NCBI RefSeq assembly: GCF_027497495.1
Contig: NZ_CP114205.1
Span: 4,898,001-4,962,000, forward strand
Origin: Streptomyces tubercidicus
GTDB lineage: Bacteria; Actinomycetota; Actinomycetes; Streptomycetales; Streptomycetaceae
DNA length: 64,000 nucleotides
Reading direction: 5' to 3'
In this document: positions 51,301 to 58,759 of the stretch, piece by piece
Numbering within the stretch: position 1 is the first letter of the stretch
Layout of the letters: each line of letters begins with the position of its first letter
Translations under genes and position numbers: made by a program
Notes under the pieces: generated by a model
Seen by the model: only the letters and a program-made list of their open reading frames with translations
Database searches by the model: none
Told to the model about the DNA's origin: nothing

Positions 51301-52635
51301 CTACGGCCGCCCGAGGTCGCGCAGGGCTGATGCGTGGGCCGAGCCGCTCTCCGTGGTGAGTTCCTCCAGTGTCTGCGGGGTGCGGATGGTCGCGAAGCGG
51401 AGGGTGCCGTCCGGGTCCGGCGCATAGCCGTAAATGCCGGGGCGGGGAAGGGAGTTGTAGGCGAAGTGCGTGGAGAAGTAGTACGCGCCGGTGTCCAGGA
51501 GGGCGGCGTGGTCACCGGCATCCAGGAGGGGGAGCGGCCGGTTCTCGGCGACCAGGTCACCGGCGAAGCAGCACGGCCCCGCGATGTCCTGGGCAACCGG
51601 AGCGCCCGTCTTGGGGCGCCCTTCGGCGTCGTAGGCGGCGACCCGGATCGGCCAGGCCTCGGGGACGAAGACCGTGCGGGTGGCGACCTGGGCGCCGGCA
51701 TGGGTGACGGCGATGGGGCGGCCGCCGGCCGACTTGGCGTACTCGACCCGGGCGAGGACCGTACCGTGCTTCGCCAGCAGTGAGCGGCCGAACTCGGTGA
51801 CGAGCCCGTAGCGCCCGGACAGCAGGCCGGGGACCGTCGCGTGCAGCAGCGCGGCGTACTCGCGGTAGGTCGGGGTGGTGGCGTCCGAGGAGAAGTTCAC
51901 CGGCAGGCCGCCGCCGATGTCGAGGGTGTCGATCTGGCGCCGGCCGGCCCGCTCGTTGATCTCCTCGGCCAGCACGAACAGGGCCCGTACCCCCGCGGCC
52001 ATCAGCTCCAGCGGCATGCCCTGGGAGCCGACATGGGCGTGCAGCCGGGTCAGCCACGGGCGGTCAAGGAAGGCGCGGACGACCCACTCGCGGGCACCCT
52101 CGTCACGCAGCGCGACACCGAACTTCGAGGTGTCGGTGGCGGTGCTCATCGCCCCGATGGTGCCGCCGCCGATCTGCGGATTGACCCGCAGACCGATGGG
52201 CGCGGTGCTCGGCGCGGTGCCCATCAGCGCGTCGATCCGCGCCAGCTCCTCCGGGTTGTCGGCGTTGACGGCGATCCCGAGGGCCAGCGCCTCACGCAGC
52301 TCGGCGTGGGTCTTGGCGGGCGAGTCCAGGACGGTCCGCGTGACCGGCACCCCGGCGGCACGGGCCAGCGCCAGCTCACCGGGACTGGCCACCTCGCAGC
52401 CGAGCCCCTCCTGCGCGAGCAGCTCCAGCACGGGCACGAGCGAGGCAGCCTTCACCGCGAAGGCGTGCAGGACCGGGGTGCCCGGGGCGGTGAACTCCTC
52501 GAACGCGGCGCGGAGTTCACCCGCCGAACGCCGGATCCCGGCAATGTCCAGCAGCCCCGCCACGGGTTCGCCGGCCCCCACCAGCCCCCGCGCAACGGCT
52601 GCCTCTACGGCTCGATCTCGCTCCGTAAACGTCAT
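51301..52635 (-). CDS. Type III PLP-dependent decarboxylase (DapDC/ODC fold)
   Basis: Alanine-racemase-fold PLP enzyme, 444 residues from ATG 52635. Barrel domain with the Schiff-base Lys in HAFAVKAASLVPVL (near residue 62), HAHVGSQG, phosphate loop DIGGGLPVN and EFGRSLLAKHGT. C-terminal beta domain with GPCCFAGDLVAENRPLP and DTGAYYFSTHFAYNSLPRP, containing the catalytic Cys and aromatic residues. The end of the usual diaminopimelate decarboxylase motif (YN.RPR.AE) is changed to NSLPRPGIYGY, and the gene is far from lysine or arginine genes, so it is likely a paralogue acting on another amino acid. It stands alone behind its own promoter. Confidence 0.87.
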   Translation of the reverse strand: MTFTERDRAVEAAVARGLVGAGEPVAGLLDIAGIRRSAGELRAAFEEFTAPGTPVLHAFAVKAASLVPVLELLAQEGLGCEVASPGELALARAAGVPVTRTVLDSPAKTHAELREALALGIAVNADNPEELARIDALMGTAPSTAPIGLRVNPQIGGGTIGAMSTATDTSKFGVALRDEGAREWVVRAFLDRPWLTRLHAHVGSQGMPLELMAAGVRALFVLAEEINERAGRRQIDTLDIGGGLPVNFSSDATTPTYREYAALLHATVPGLLSGRYGLVTEFGRSLLAKHGTVLARVEYAKSAGGRPIAVTHAGAQVATRTVFVPEAWPIRVAAYDAEGRPKTGAPVAQDIAGPCCFAGDLVAENRPLPLLDAGDHAALLDTGAYYFSTHFAYNSLPRPGIYGYAPDPDGTLRFATIRTPQTLEELTTESGSAHASALRDLGRP

Positions 52636-52747
52636 GGTTCAACTCCACCATTGGCCGGGGGTACAACGCCAACGCATAGTGGCGGCACAGCGCGGCCAGG
52701 ACAAAAGGCGCTGGTCAGGGCACCTTCGCACCTCCCGTCCCCCTCCC

Positions 52748-53722
52748 TCAATCTGCCTGGCTTCCGCTCAGCCCCGCCCTGCGGTGGCGTTCGCTGAGGC
52801 GGGAGCCGGATTCGCGGCGGGCGGCGCGGCGCAGGAGGGGGATGGCGAGGAGGAAGCCGAGGACGGCCCAGGCGGTGAGTATCAGGGCCACCGTGGGCAG
52901 CTCCCAGGAGCCGGCCGGTTCGGCGGCGCGGGCGGCGTCGGGAAGGAGGGCCGAGCGCAGGCCCTGCGCCATCCACTTCAGGGGGAAGACGGAGGCTATC
53001 TTCTGGACCGCTTCGGGCAGGGCGGTGAGGGGGAACATCGCCCCTGAGGTGATCAGCAGCGCCATGACGGGCAGCATGATCAGCGCAAGCGCCTCACGAG
53101 GGTTCGGCAGCACGGCGCCGATGGCCGCTCCCAGCGGAACGACGGCGAGCAGTCCGAGCGCACTGACCCACAGCAGCGTCAACCAGCCTGCCGGCCCGTG
53201 CGGCAGCGGCCCGTCCACCAGCAGCGCGGCCGTTCCCAGCAGCAGCACCAGCGTGCCGAACGCCATCGCGACCACCAGCAGCGACTTGGCGACGAGATAG
53301 GCCGGTATGCCGCCGGGTGTGGCACGCAGCCGCAGCAGGGTGCCCTCCTCGCGCTCGGTCACCAGGATCTGCGGAAGATTGACCAGCCCGATCTGGAACA
53401 GCAGATAGGCGGCGAATCCTGAGAGCGTCAGATGGGCCATCGGGACCTGGGTGCCGGGCACCTTGTCGCTGAGGTAGCCGGCGAGCGCGAGCGCCACGAC
53501 GACATTGACCAGATGGCCGCTCAACTCCTTGGGGTTACGCAGGAGATGGCGTAGCTCGATGCCGCCGCGGAGGAGCCCGGCGCGCCAGTAGCGGCGGCGG
53601 GGATGCGGGGCACCGCCCGCCTCCCGGTATGCCGCACCGGCCCCCTCGGTCGTGTCCCTCGTCCCGGTCGTTCCGGTCTTCCCCGTCGCTTCCGGCACGG
53701 ATGTCACTTCGGTCCCCCTCAT
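52748..53722 (-). CDS. ABC-2 type exporter permease
   Basis: 324 residues; after a ~50-residue soluble N-terminus there are about six membrane helices (HLVNVVVALALAGYLSD, AYLLFQIGLVNLP, SLLVVAMAFGTLVLLLGTAALL, LLWVSALGLLAVVPLGAAIG, VMALLITSGAMFPLTALP, LILTAWAVLGFLLAIPLLRR), the ABC-2 pattern with the FPLKWMAQGLRSALLP motif before the last helix. ATG 53722 overlaps the ATPase stop by the ATGA motif. Last gene of a four-gene leftward operon. Probable drug or lipid exporter. Confidence 0.9.
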   Translation of the reverse strand: MRGTEVTSVPEATGKTGTTGTRDTTEGAGAAYREAGGAPHPRRRYWRAGLLRGGIELRHLLRNPKELSGHLVNVVVALALAGYLSDKVPGTQVPMAHLTLSGFAAYLLFQIGLVNLPQILVTEREEGTLLRLRATPGGIPAYLVAKSLLVVAMAFGTLVLLLGTAALLVDGPLPHGPAGWLTLLWVSALGLLAVVPLGAAIGAVLPNPREALALIMLPVMALLITSGAMFPLTALPEAVQKIASVFPLKWMAQGLRSALLPDAARAAEPAGSWELPTVALILTAWAVLGFLLAIPLLRRAARRESGSRLSERHRRAGLSGSQAD

Positions 53723-54744
53723 GCCGCTCGCTCCTCCCGGTCCGAGGCCCCGTTCATGTCCAAGGCCCCGGCCCCGCTCGCCCCCGTGGTCCCGGCGTCG
53801 GCGTCGGTGTCGTCCCCGTCATCCCCGTCGTCCCGGTGGACCATGTGCAGATAGGTGTCCTCCAGCGTCGGCCGACGGACCTCCAGGCCGGGGACCGGGC
53901 CCTGCGTCTCCCGGTGGAGTTCCCAGACCAGCTGGGACGGGTCCTCGGTCCGTTCGCGCCGGGCCGTACCGTCGGGTGCCGTCCAGCGCACCTCGGCCTG
54001 GGCGGCGGCCCTGCGGGCCAGTTCCGACGGGGTGCCGCAGGCCCGGATCCGGCCGCTGACCAGCATCGCTATGCGGTCGGCCAGCCGCTCGGCCTCGGCC
54101 AGATCGTGGGTGGTGAGCAGGATCGTGACGCCCTCGTCGCGGGCGAGCCGTTCGACCAGATCGTGGAAGTCGCGCCGGGCCTCGGGATCGAAGCCGGTCG
54201 TCGGCTCGTCCAGGAAGAGGAGTTCGGGGCGGCCGACGATGGCGAGTGCGACGTCCAGACGGCGGCGCTGGCCGCCGGAGAGCCGGTCGACCTGCTGGCG
54301 GGCCTGCTCGGTGAGGCCCACCAGGGCGAGGAGTTCGGCCGGGTCGCGGGGCCGCGGGTAGTACGTGGCGAAGTGCGTCAGCAGCTCGGCGACCTGCCAG
54401 CGGCGGTGGTCGCGCCAGGACTGCAGGACCAGGCCGATCCGCGCGCGCCAGGCGTCGTTACCGCGCGCCGGGTCCGTGCCCAGGACGGCGGCCTCGCCGG
54501 CGGAGCGCTGCCGGAAGCCCTCCAGAATCTCGACGGTGGTGGTCTTCCCGGCGCCGTTGGGGCCGAGCAGCGCGAAGATCTCGCCGCGGTGGATGTCGAG
54601 GTCGATGCCGTGCAGGACGTGCCGGCTTCCGTACGACATCTGCACGTCGCGTACCCGGATGACGGGTTGGCGGGGTGCGGTGGCGCCCATGGGTGCGGGA
54701 GTCGTCGTGGCCGGGGCTACGGGCTGGTGGTCGGTTGTCGTCAT
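53719..54744 (-). CDS. ABC exporter ATP-binding protein (DrrA/CcmA-like)
   Basis: 341 residues from ATG 54744; the open frame upstream belongs to the next gene. Walker A GPNGAGKTT, signature LSGGQRRRLDVALAI, Walker B LLFLDEPTTGFDP, H-loop THDLAEAERLADR. A C-terminal substrate-coupling-type domain (~245-300) precedes an Asp/Gly-rich tail (DDGDDGDDTDAD). Start overlaps the regulator's stop (ATGA), and its stop overlaps the permease start, so translation is coupled through all four genes. Confidence 0.93.
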   Translation of the reverse strand: MTTTDHQPVAPATTTPAPMGATAPRQPVIRVRDVQMSYGSRHVLHGIDLDIHRGEIFALLGPNGAGKTTTVEILEGFRQRSAGEAAVLGTDPARGNDAWRARIGLVLQSWRDHRRWQVAELLTHFATYYPRPRDPAELLALVGLTEQARQQVDRLSGGQRRRLDVALAIVGRPELLFLDEPTTGFDPEARRDFHDLVERLARDEGVTILLTTHDLAEAERLADRIAMLVSGRIRACGTPSELARRAAAQAEVRWTAPDGTARRERTEDPSQLVWELHRETQGPVPGLEVRRPTLEDTYLHMVHRDDGDDGDDTDADAGTTGASGAGALDMNGASDREERAA

Positions 54745-55130
54745 CGGCCCGCCTTCGCGTGATGTGGGCGCTGCTGGGTGTCTGATGCCGTCGCCGCGGC
54801 GGCCTCCGGTCCGGTGGCTGCGGGCGCCGCAGTGGGCCCCGCGCCCTCGACGATGGCGCGGAGGGCGGCGACATGTCCCTCGAAGGCGGTCCGGCCGAGG
54901 CTCGTCAGCCGTACCTTGGTGCGGCGTTTGCGGCCGCCGCCCTCCTTGCGGATCTCCAGATATCCGGCCTCTTCCAGGGTGGACAGCTGCTTGGAGAGTG
55001 CGGAGTCGCTGAGCGAGAGGCTGTCGCGGAGGAAAGGGAAGTCGGCCCATTCCGCGGCGGCGAGCAGCGCGACCACGGACAGCCGGGTGGCGGGGTGGAT
55101 CAGTTCGTCGAAGCCGCTCGGGGTGCTCAT
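54741..55130 (-). CDS. Winged-helix regulator (MarR/ArsR-like, DUF-type antibiotic operon regulator)
   Basis: 129 residues from ATG 55130 (MSTPSGFDELIHPATRLSVVALLAAAEWADF). Winged helix at residues ~10-90 with recognition helix SLSDSALSKQLSTLEEAGYLEI and wing KEGGGRKRRTKVRLT. The C-terminus is Ala/Thr-rich and unstructured. Encoded inside the exporter operon with ATGA overlaps on both sides, so it is the local autoregulator, and the large dyad at 55673-55724 in front of the operon is its probable target. Confidence 0.88.
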   Translation of the reverse strand: MSTPSGFDELIHPATRLSVVALLAAAEWADFPFLRDSLSLSDSALSKQLSTLEEAGYLEIRKEGGGRKRRTKVRLTSLGRTAFEGHVAALRAIVEGAGPTAAPAATGPEAAAATASDTQQRPHHAKAGR

Positions 55131-55636
55131 CGGGCCGCCTTTCGGTGCGGAGTTCTTTCGCCTCGGTCGCGGAGTGTGCTGACCGCCCAGCGGTTCGCCG
55201 GGCCGACGAAGAGCAGGAAGGCGCCCGACGAGATCGTGGCCTGGATCAGGCTGCCGAACGGCAGCGCCAGCCAGTCGACCAGACGGCCGGAGAGCAGGAT
55301 GGCCGCGAGGGTCACCGCCGCGCCCGCGAAGAAGGTGGCGAGCGACCGCCAGCTGTGGCGCGAGCGGTGCAGCCGGATCCGCGTCCGGCGGTTGTGGACC
55401 ACGCCCAGGGTGCCCAGCACGGCGACGTACGCGGTCAGCGTCAGCCAGAAGGCCCATCCGGGCAGATCGTCCAGGCCGGAGACGGCGAGGAACAGCCACA
55501 TGACCGCGGCGGTGGTGTACGCCGCCCCGGCATCGTCATGGGCGGTTCTTTCGATCTCGTCGTACACCCGCTCCTGCGGGACCCGGATGCGCTGTAGATC
55601 CTGCCAGGCCCGTTCGGCATCCATCGTCGTGCTCAT
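55127..55636 (-). CDS. Membrane protein of the exporter operon
   Basis: 169 residues from ATG 55636. A soluble helical N-terminus (DAERAWQDLQRIRVPQERVYDEIERTAHDD) is followed by about four membrane helices in two pairs (AAVMWLFLAVSGLDDLPGWAFWLTLTAYVAVLG; FFAGAAVTLAAILLSGRLV, ISSGAFLLFVGPANRW). It is found in streptomycetes next to such exporter operons as far as I recall; function unknown. First gene of the operon, 3-base coupling to the regulator. Confidence 0.82.
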   Translation of the reverse strand: MSTTMDAERAWQDLQRIRVPQERVYDEIERTAHDDAGAAYTTAAVMWLFLAVSGLDDLPGWAFWLTLTAYVAVLGTLGVVHNRRTRIRLHRSRHSWRSLATFFAGAAVTLAAILLSGRLVDWLALPFGSLIQATISSGAFLLFVGPANRWAVSTLRDRGERTPHRKAAR

Positions 55637-55672
55637 GCTCGTCGCCTCCCCAAGGCGTTCGGGCCGCCCCCG

Positions 55673-55724
55673 TTGACTTGCCCACTAGGAAAGTTAGCGC
55701 AGACTTTCCCGCTGGGCAAGTCAA
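55673..55724. promoter_or_regulatory. Long operator dyad in front of the exporter operon
   Basis: Outer arms TTGACTTGCCCA (55673-55684) and TGGGCAAGTCAA (55713-55724) are perfectly complementary, and inner arms GGAAAGT (55688-55694) and ACTTTCC (55703-55709) are too. A promoter -35 (TTGACT) is part of the arms in both directions. Strong candidate for binding of the operon's wHTH regulator. Confidence 0.75.
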
Positions 55725-55783
55725 AAATTTCGGGAGCGGTGGCTGGTTAGCGCGGCTCGTCGCGGGTGGCGCACCGCGTGCTG

Positions 55784-55820
55784 TTGACTAGTGCTATTCA
55801 GCAACCCAATATGTGAATAG
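55784..55820 (+). promoter_or_regulatory. hutU promoter with overlapping dyad
   Basis: TTGACT (55784-55789), 17 bases, CAATAT (55807-55812) gives a good sigma-HrdB-type promoter, about 35 bases before the hutU start. CTATTCA (55794-55800) and TGAATAG (55814-55820) form a perfect inverted repeat across its spacer and -10, typical for a repressor. Confidence 0.7.
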
Positions 55821-55853
55821 CTCAATCCAATCGACGTCAGGGAGGCACGGCCC

Positions 55854-57524
55854 ATGTCGGGACCGCGACCCGTGCGGGCACCGCGCGGTACGGAGCTGAG
55901 TGCTCGGGGATGGCAGCAGGAAGCCGCGCTGCGCATGCTGCAGAACAACCTCGATCCGGAGGTGGCCGAACACCCGGACAAGCTCGTCGTCTACGGCGGC
56001 ACGGGCAAGGCCGCACGTGACTGGCGCTCCTTCGACGCGATGGTGCGCACGCTCACCACGCTCAAGCAGGACGAGACGATGCTCGTCCAGTCCGGCCGGC
56101 CGGTCGGCGTGATGCAGACGCACGAATGGGCACCGCGGGTGCTCATCGCCAACTCCAACCTCGTCGGCGACTGGGCCAACTGGGAGGAGTTCCGCCGCCT
56201 GGAGGCCCTCGGCCTGACCATGTACGGGCAGATGACCGCCGGTTCGTGGATCTACATCGGCACCCAGGGCATCCTCCAGGGCACCTACGAGACCTTCGCG
56301 GCCGTCGCGGCGAAGAAGTTCGGCGGCACCCTCGCCGGGACCATCACGCTCACCGCCGGCCTCGGCGGTATGGGCGGCGCCCAGCCGCTCGCCGTCACCA
56401 TGAACGACGGCGTCGCCATCTGCATCGACGTCGACCCGCGGGCCATCGAGCGCCGGATCGAGCACCGCTACCTGGACGTGAAGGCCAACAGCCTCAAGCA
56501 CGCCCTCGAACTCGCCGTCGAGGCCCGCGACCAGCGCAAACCGCTCTCCATCGGGCTGCTCGGCAACGCCGCGGAGCTGCTGCCGCAGATGCTCGCCGAG
56601 GGCGCGCCGATCGACATCGTCACCGACCAGACCAGCGCCCACGACCCGCTGGCCTATCTGCCGGTCGGCATCGACTTCGACGACATGGCCGCCTACGCCG
56701 CCGAGAAGCCCGCCGACTTCACCCAGCGGGCGCGGGAGTCGATGGCCCGGCACGTCGAGGCCATGGTCGGCTTCATGGACGCCGGTGCCGAGGTCTTCGA
56801 CTACGGCAACTCGATCCGCGGTGAGGCCCAACTCGCCGGATACGAGCGGGCCTTCGCCTTCCCCGGCTTCGTCCCTGCCTATATCCGGCCACTGTTCGCC
56901 GAGGGCAAGGGCCCGTTCCGCTGGGCCGCGCTGTCCGGTGACGCCCGGGACATCGCCGCGACCGACAAGGCGATCCTGGACCTCTTCCCGGAGAACGAGT
57001 CGCTGGCCCGCTGGATCAAGATGGCCGGTGAGCGGGTCCACTTCCAGGGCCTGCCCGCCCGGATCTGCTGGCTCGGCTACGGCGAGCGCGACAAGGCCGG
57101 TGAGCGCTTCAACGAGATGGTCGCCGACGGCACCCTGCGCGCCCCGCTGGCCATCGGCCGCGACCACCTCGACTGCGGCTCCGTCGCCTCGCCCTACCGG
57201 GAGACCGAGGCCATGAAGGACGGCTCGGACGCGATCGCCGACTGGCCGCTGCTCAACGCCATGGTCAATGTCGCCTCCGGCGCCTCCTGGGTCTCGCTGC
57301 ACCACGGCGGCGGCGTCGGCATGGGCCGCTCGATCCACGCCGGACAGGTCACCGTCGCCGACGGCACCCCGCTGGCCGGCGAGAAGATCCGCCGGGTGCT
57401 CACCAACGACCCCGGTATGGGCGTCATCCGGCATGTCGACGCGGGCTACGAGCGCGCCGACGAGGTCGCCGCAGAGCGCGGCGTCCGCATCCCGATGCGC
57501 GAGGGCGAAGGCGGGGACGCGTGA
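55854..57524 (+). CDS. hutU: Urocanate hydratase
   Basis: NAD-containing urocanase, second enzyme of histidine degradation, converting urocanate to imidazolonepropionate. 556 residues from ATG 55854 with GGGAGG nine bases upstream. NAD-binding GGTLAGTITLTAGLGGMGGAQ (read as two blocks) near residue 160-180, YGNSIRGEA, and the catalytic Cys region DHLDCGSVASPYRETE (near 440) are seen. It ends by overlapping the M20 gene (GTGA). The promoter has a dyad (55794-55820). Confidence 0.97.
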   Translation: MSGPRPVRAPRGTELSARGWQQEAALRMLQNNLDPEVAEHPDKLVVYGGTGKAARDWRSFDAMVRTLTTLKQDETMLVQSGRPVGVMQTHEWAPRVLIANSNLVGDWANWEEFRRLEALGLTMYGQMTAGSWIYIGTQGILQGTYETFAAVAAKKFGGTLAGTITLTAGLGGMGGAQPLAVTMNDGVAICIDVDPRAIERRIEHRYLDVKANSLKHALELAVEARDQRKPLSIGLLGNAAELLPQMLAEGAPIDIVTDQTSAHDPLAYLPVGIDFDDMAAYAAEKPADFTQRARESMARHVEAMVGFMDAGAEVFDYGNSIRGEAQLAGYERAFAFPGFVPAYIRPLFAEGKGPFRWAALSGDARDIAATDKAILDLFPENESLARWIKMAGERVHFQGLPARICWLGYGERDKAGERFNEMVADGTLRAPLAIGRDHLDCGSVASPYRETEAMKDGSDAIADWPLLNAMVNVASGASWVSLHHGGGVGMGRSIHAGQVTVADGTPLAGEKIRRVLTNDPGMGVIRHVDAGYERADEVAAERGVRIPMREGEGGDA

Positions 57525-58759
57525 CCGCCTCGTTCCACGAGATGTGGGAGGAGCTGCGGCCGCTCGGCCGTGACTCCTCCTCCGGGGGCTACCGCCGTTA
57601 CGCCTGGACCGGCGCCGACGCCGACTGCCGCGCGTGGTTCCGGGCCCAGGCCGAGGCCCGTGGACTCGCCTACGAACTGGACCGCAACGGCAACCAGTGG
57701 GCCTGGTCCGGCGCCACCGGCTACCAGGACGTGGCCCCCGGCGACGCCGTCGTCACCGGCTCGCACCTGGACTCCGTACCGGACGGCGGCGCCTTCGACG
57801 GCCCGCTGGGCGTCGTCTCCTCCTTCGCCGCGCTCGACGAACTCCGGCGGAGGGGAGCGGAGTTCGGCAAGCCCCTGGCGATCGTCAACTTCGGCGACGA
57901 GGAAGGCGCCCGCTTCGGACTGGCCTGTGTCGGCTCCCGGCTCGCCGCCGGCGCGCTGACCACCGAGGCCGCGCACCAGCTGCGCGACGGCGACGGCATC
58001 ACCCTCCCGCAGGCCATGGAGCGCGCCGGATACGACCCCGAGGCCATCGGCCCGGACCCCGAACGGCTCGCCCGGATCGGCGCGTTCGTCGAACTGCACG
58101 TCGAGCAGGGCCGGGCCCTGGACCTCTCCGGCGACCCGGTCGGCATCGCCTCCGCCATCTGGCCGCACGGCCGCTGGCGGTTCGACTTCCGGGGCGAGGC
58201 CAACCACGCCGGCACCACCCGCCTGGAGGACCGCCGCGACCCGATGCTCAGCTACGCCGCGACCGTGCTCGCCGCCCGCGAGCAGGCCCGGTTGGCCGGT
58301 GCCCTGGCCACCTTCGGGAAGATCAGCGTGGAGCCGAACGGCGTCAACGCGATCCCCTCGCTGGTCCGCGGCTGGCTGGACTCCCGCGCCCCCGACCAGG
58401 ACACCCTCGACACCGTGATCAGCGGGATCGAGCGGGCCGCCGCCGAGCGCGCGGCCCGCGACGGGGTGGACCTGACCGTCGTCCGCGAATCCTTCACCCC
58501 CGTCGTGGAGTTCCAGCACGCCCTGCGGGACGAGCTGAGCGCGATCCTCGGCAAGACGGGGGAGCGGCCCGTGCCCGTCCTGGGCACCGGCGCCGGGCAC
58601 GACGCCGGTATTTTGTCCGGCACCGTCCCCACCGCGATGCTGTTCGTCCGCAACCCCACCGGCGTCTCGCACTCGCCCGCCGAAGCGGCCGACGAGGACG
58701 ACTGCGTCGCCGGGGTCACCGCACTCGCCGACGTACTGGAGGGGCTGGCGTGCCGCTGA
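57521..58759 (+). CDS. M20-family amidohydrolase (allantoate/N-carbamoyl-amino-acid type) in hut operon
   Basis: Zinc or manganese amidohydrolase of the M20 family, 412 residues from GTG 57521 overlapping hutU. Metal motifs: GSHLDSVPDGGAFDGPLG (His, Asp), NFGDEEGARFG (Glu pair), ELHVEQG (His), GTGAGHDAGI (His), NPTGVSHSPAE (His). The lid-domain dimerisation loop is present. By family it would cleave a carbamoyl or formyl group from an N-substituted amino acid. In this operon the only histidine-degradation step without a gene is N-formyl-L-glutamate to glutamate, so I infer that it replaces HutG; this needs testing. It could also be a general ureido-acid hydrolase. Confidence 0.9.
   Translation: MTASFHEMWEELRPLGRDSSSGGYRRYAWTGADADCRAWFRAQAEARGLAYELDRNGNQWAWSGATGYQDVAPGDAVVTGSHLDSVPDGGAFDGPLGVVSSFAALDELRRRGAEFGKPLAIVNFGDEEGARFGLACVGSRLAAGALTTEAAHQLRDGDGITLPQAMERAGYDPEAIGPDPERLARIGAFVELHVEQGRALDLSGDPVGIASAIWPHGRWRFDFRGEANHAGTTRLEDRRDPMLSYAATVLAAREQARLAGALATFGKISVEPNGVNAIPSLVRGWLDSRAPDQDTLDTVISGIERAAAERAARDGVDLTVVRESFTPVVEFQHALRDELSAILGKTGERPVPVLGTGAGHDAGILSGTVPTAMLFVRNPTGVSHSPAEAADEDDCVAGVTALADVLEGLACR

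Noticed and set aside
50945..51427. 160-residue frame starting right after the RpiR stop, encoding the 30-bp repeats
   Set aside because: It overlaps the end of the PLP-decarboxylase antisense and the repeats are open in several frames, so openness is not evidence. A decapeptide-repeat origin cannot be excluded.
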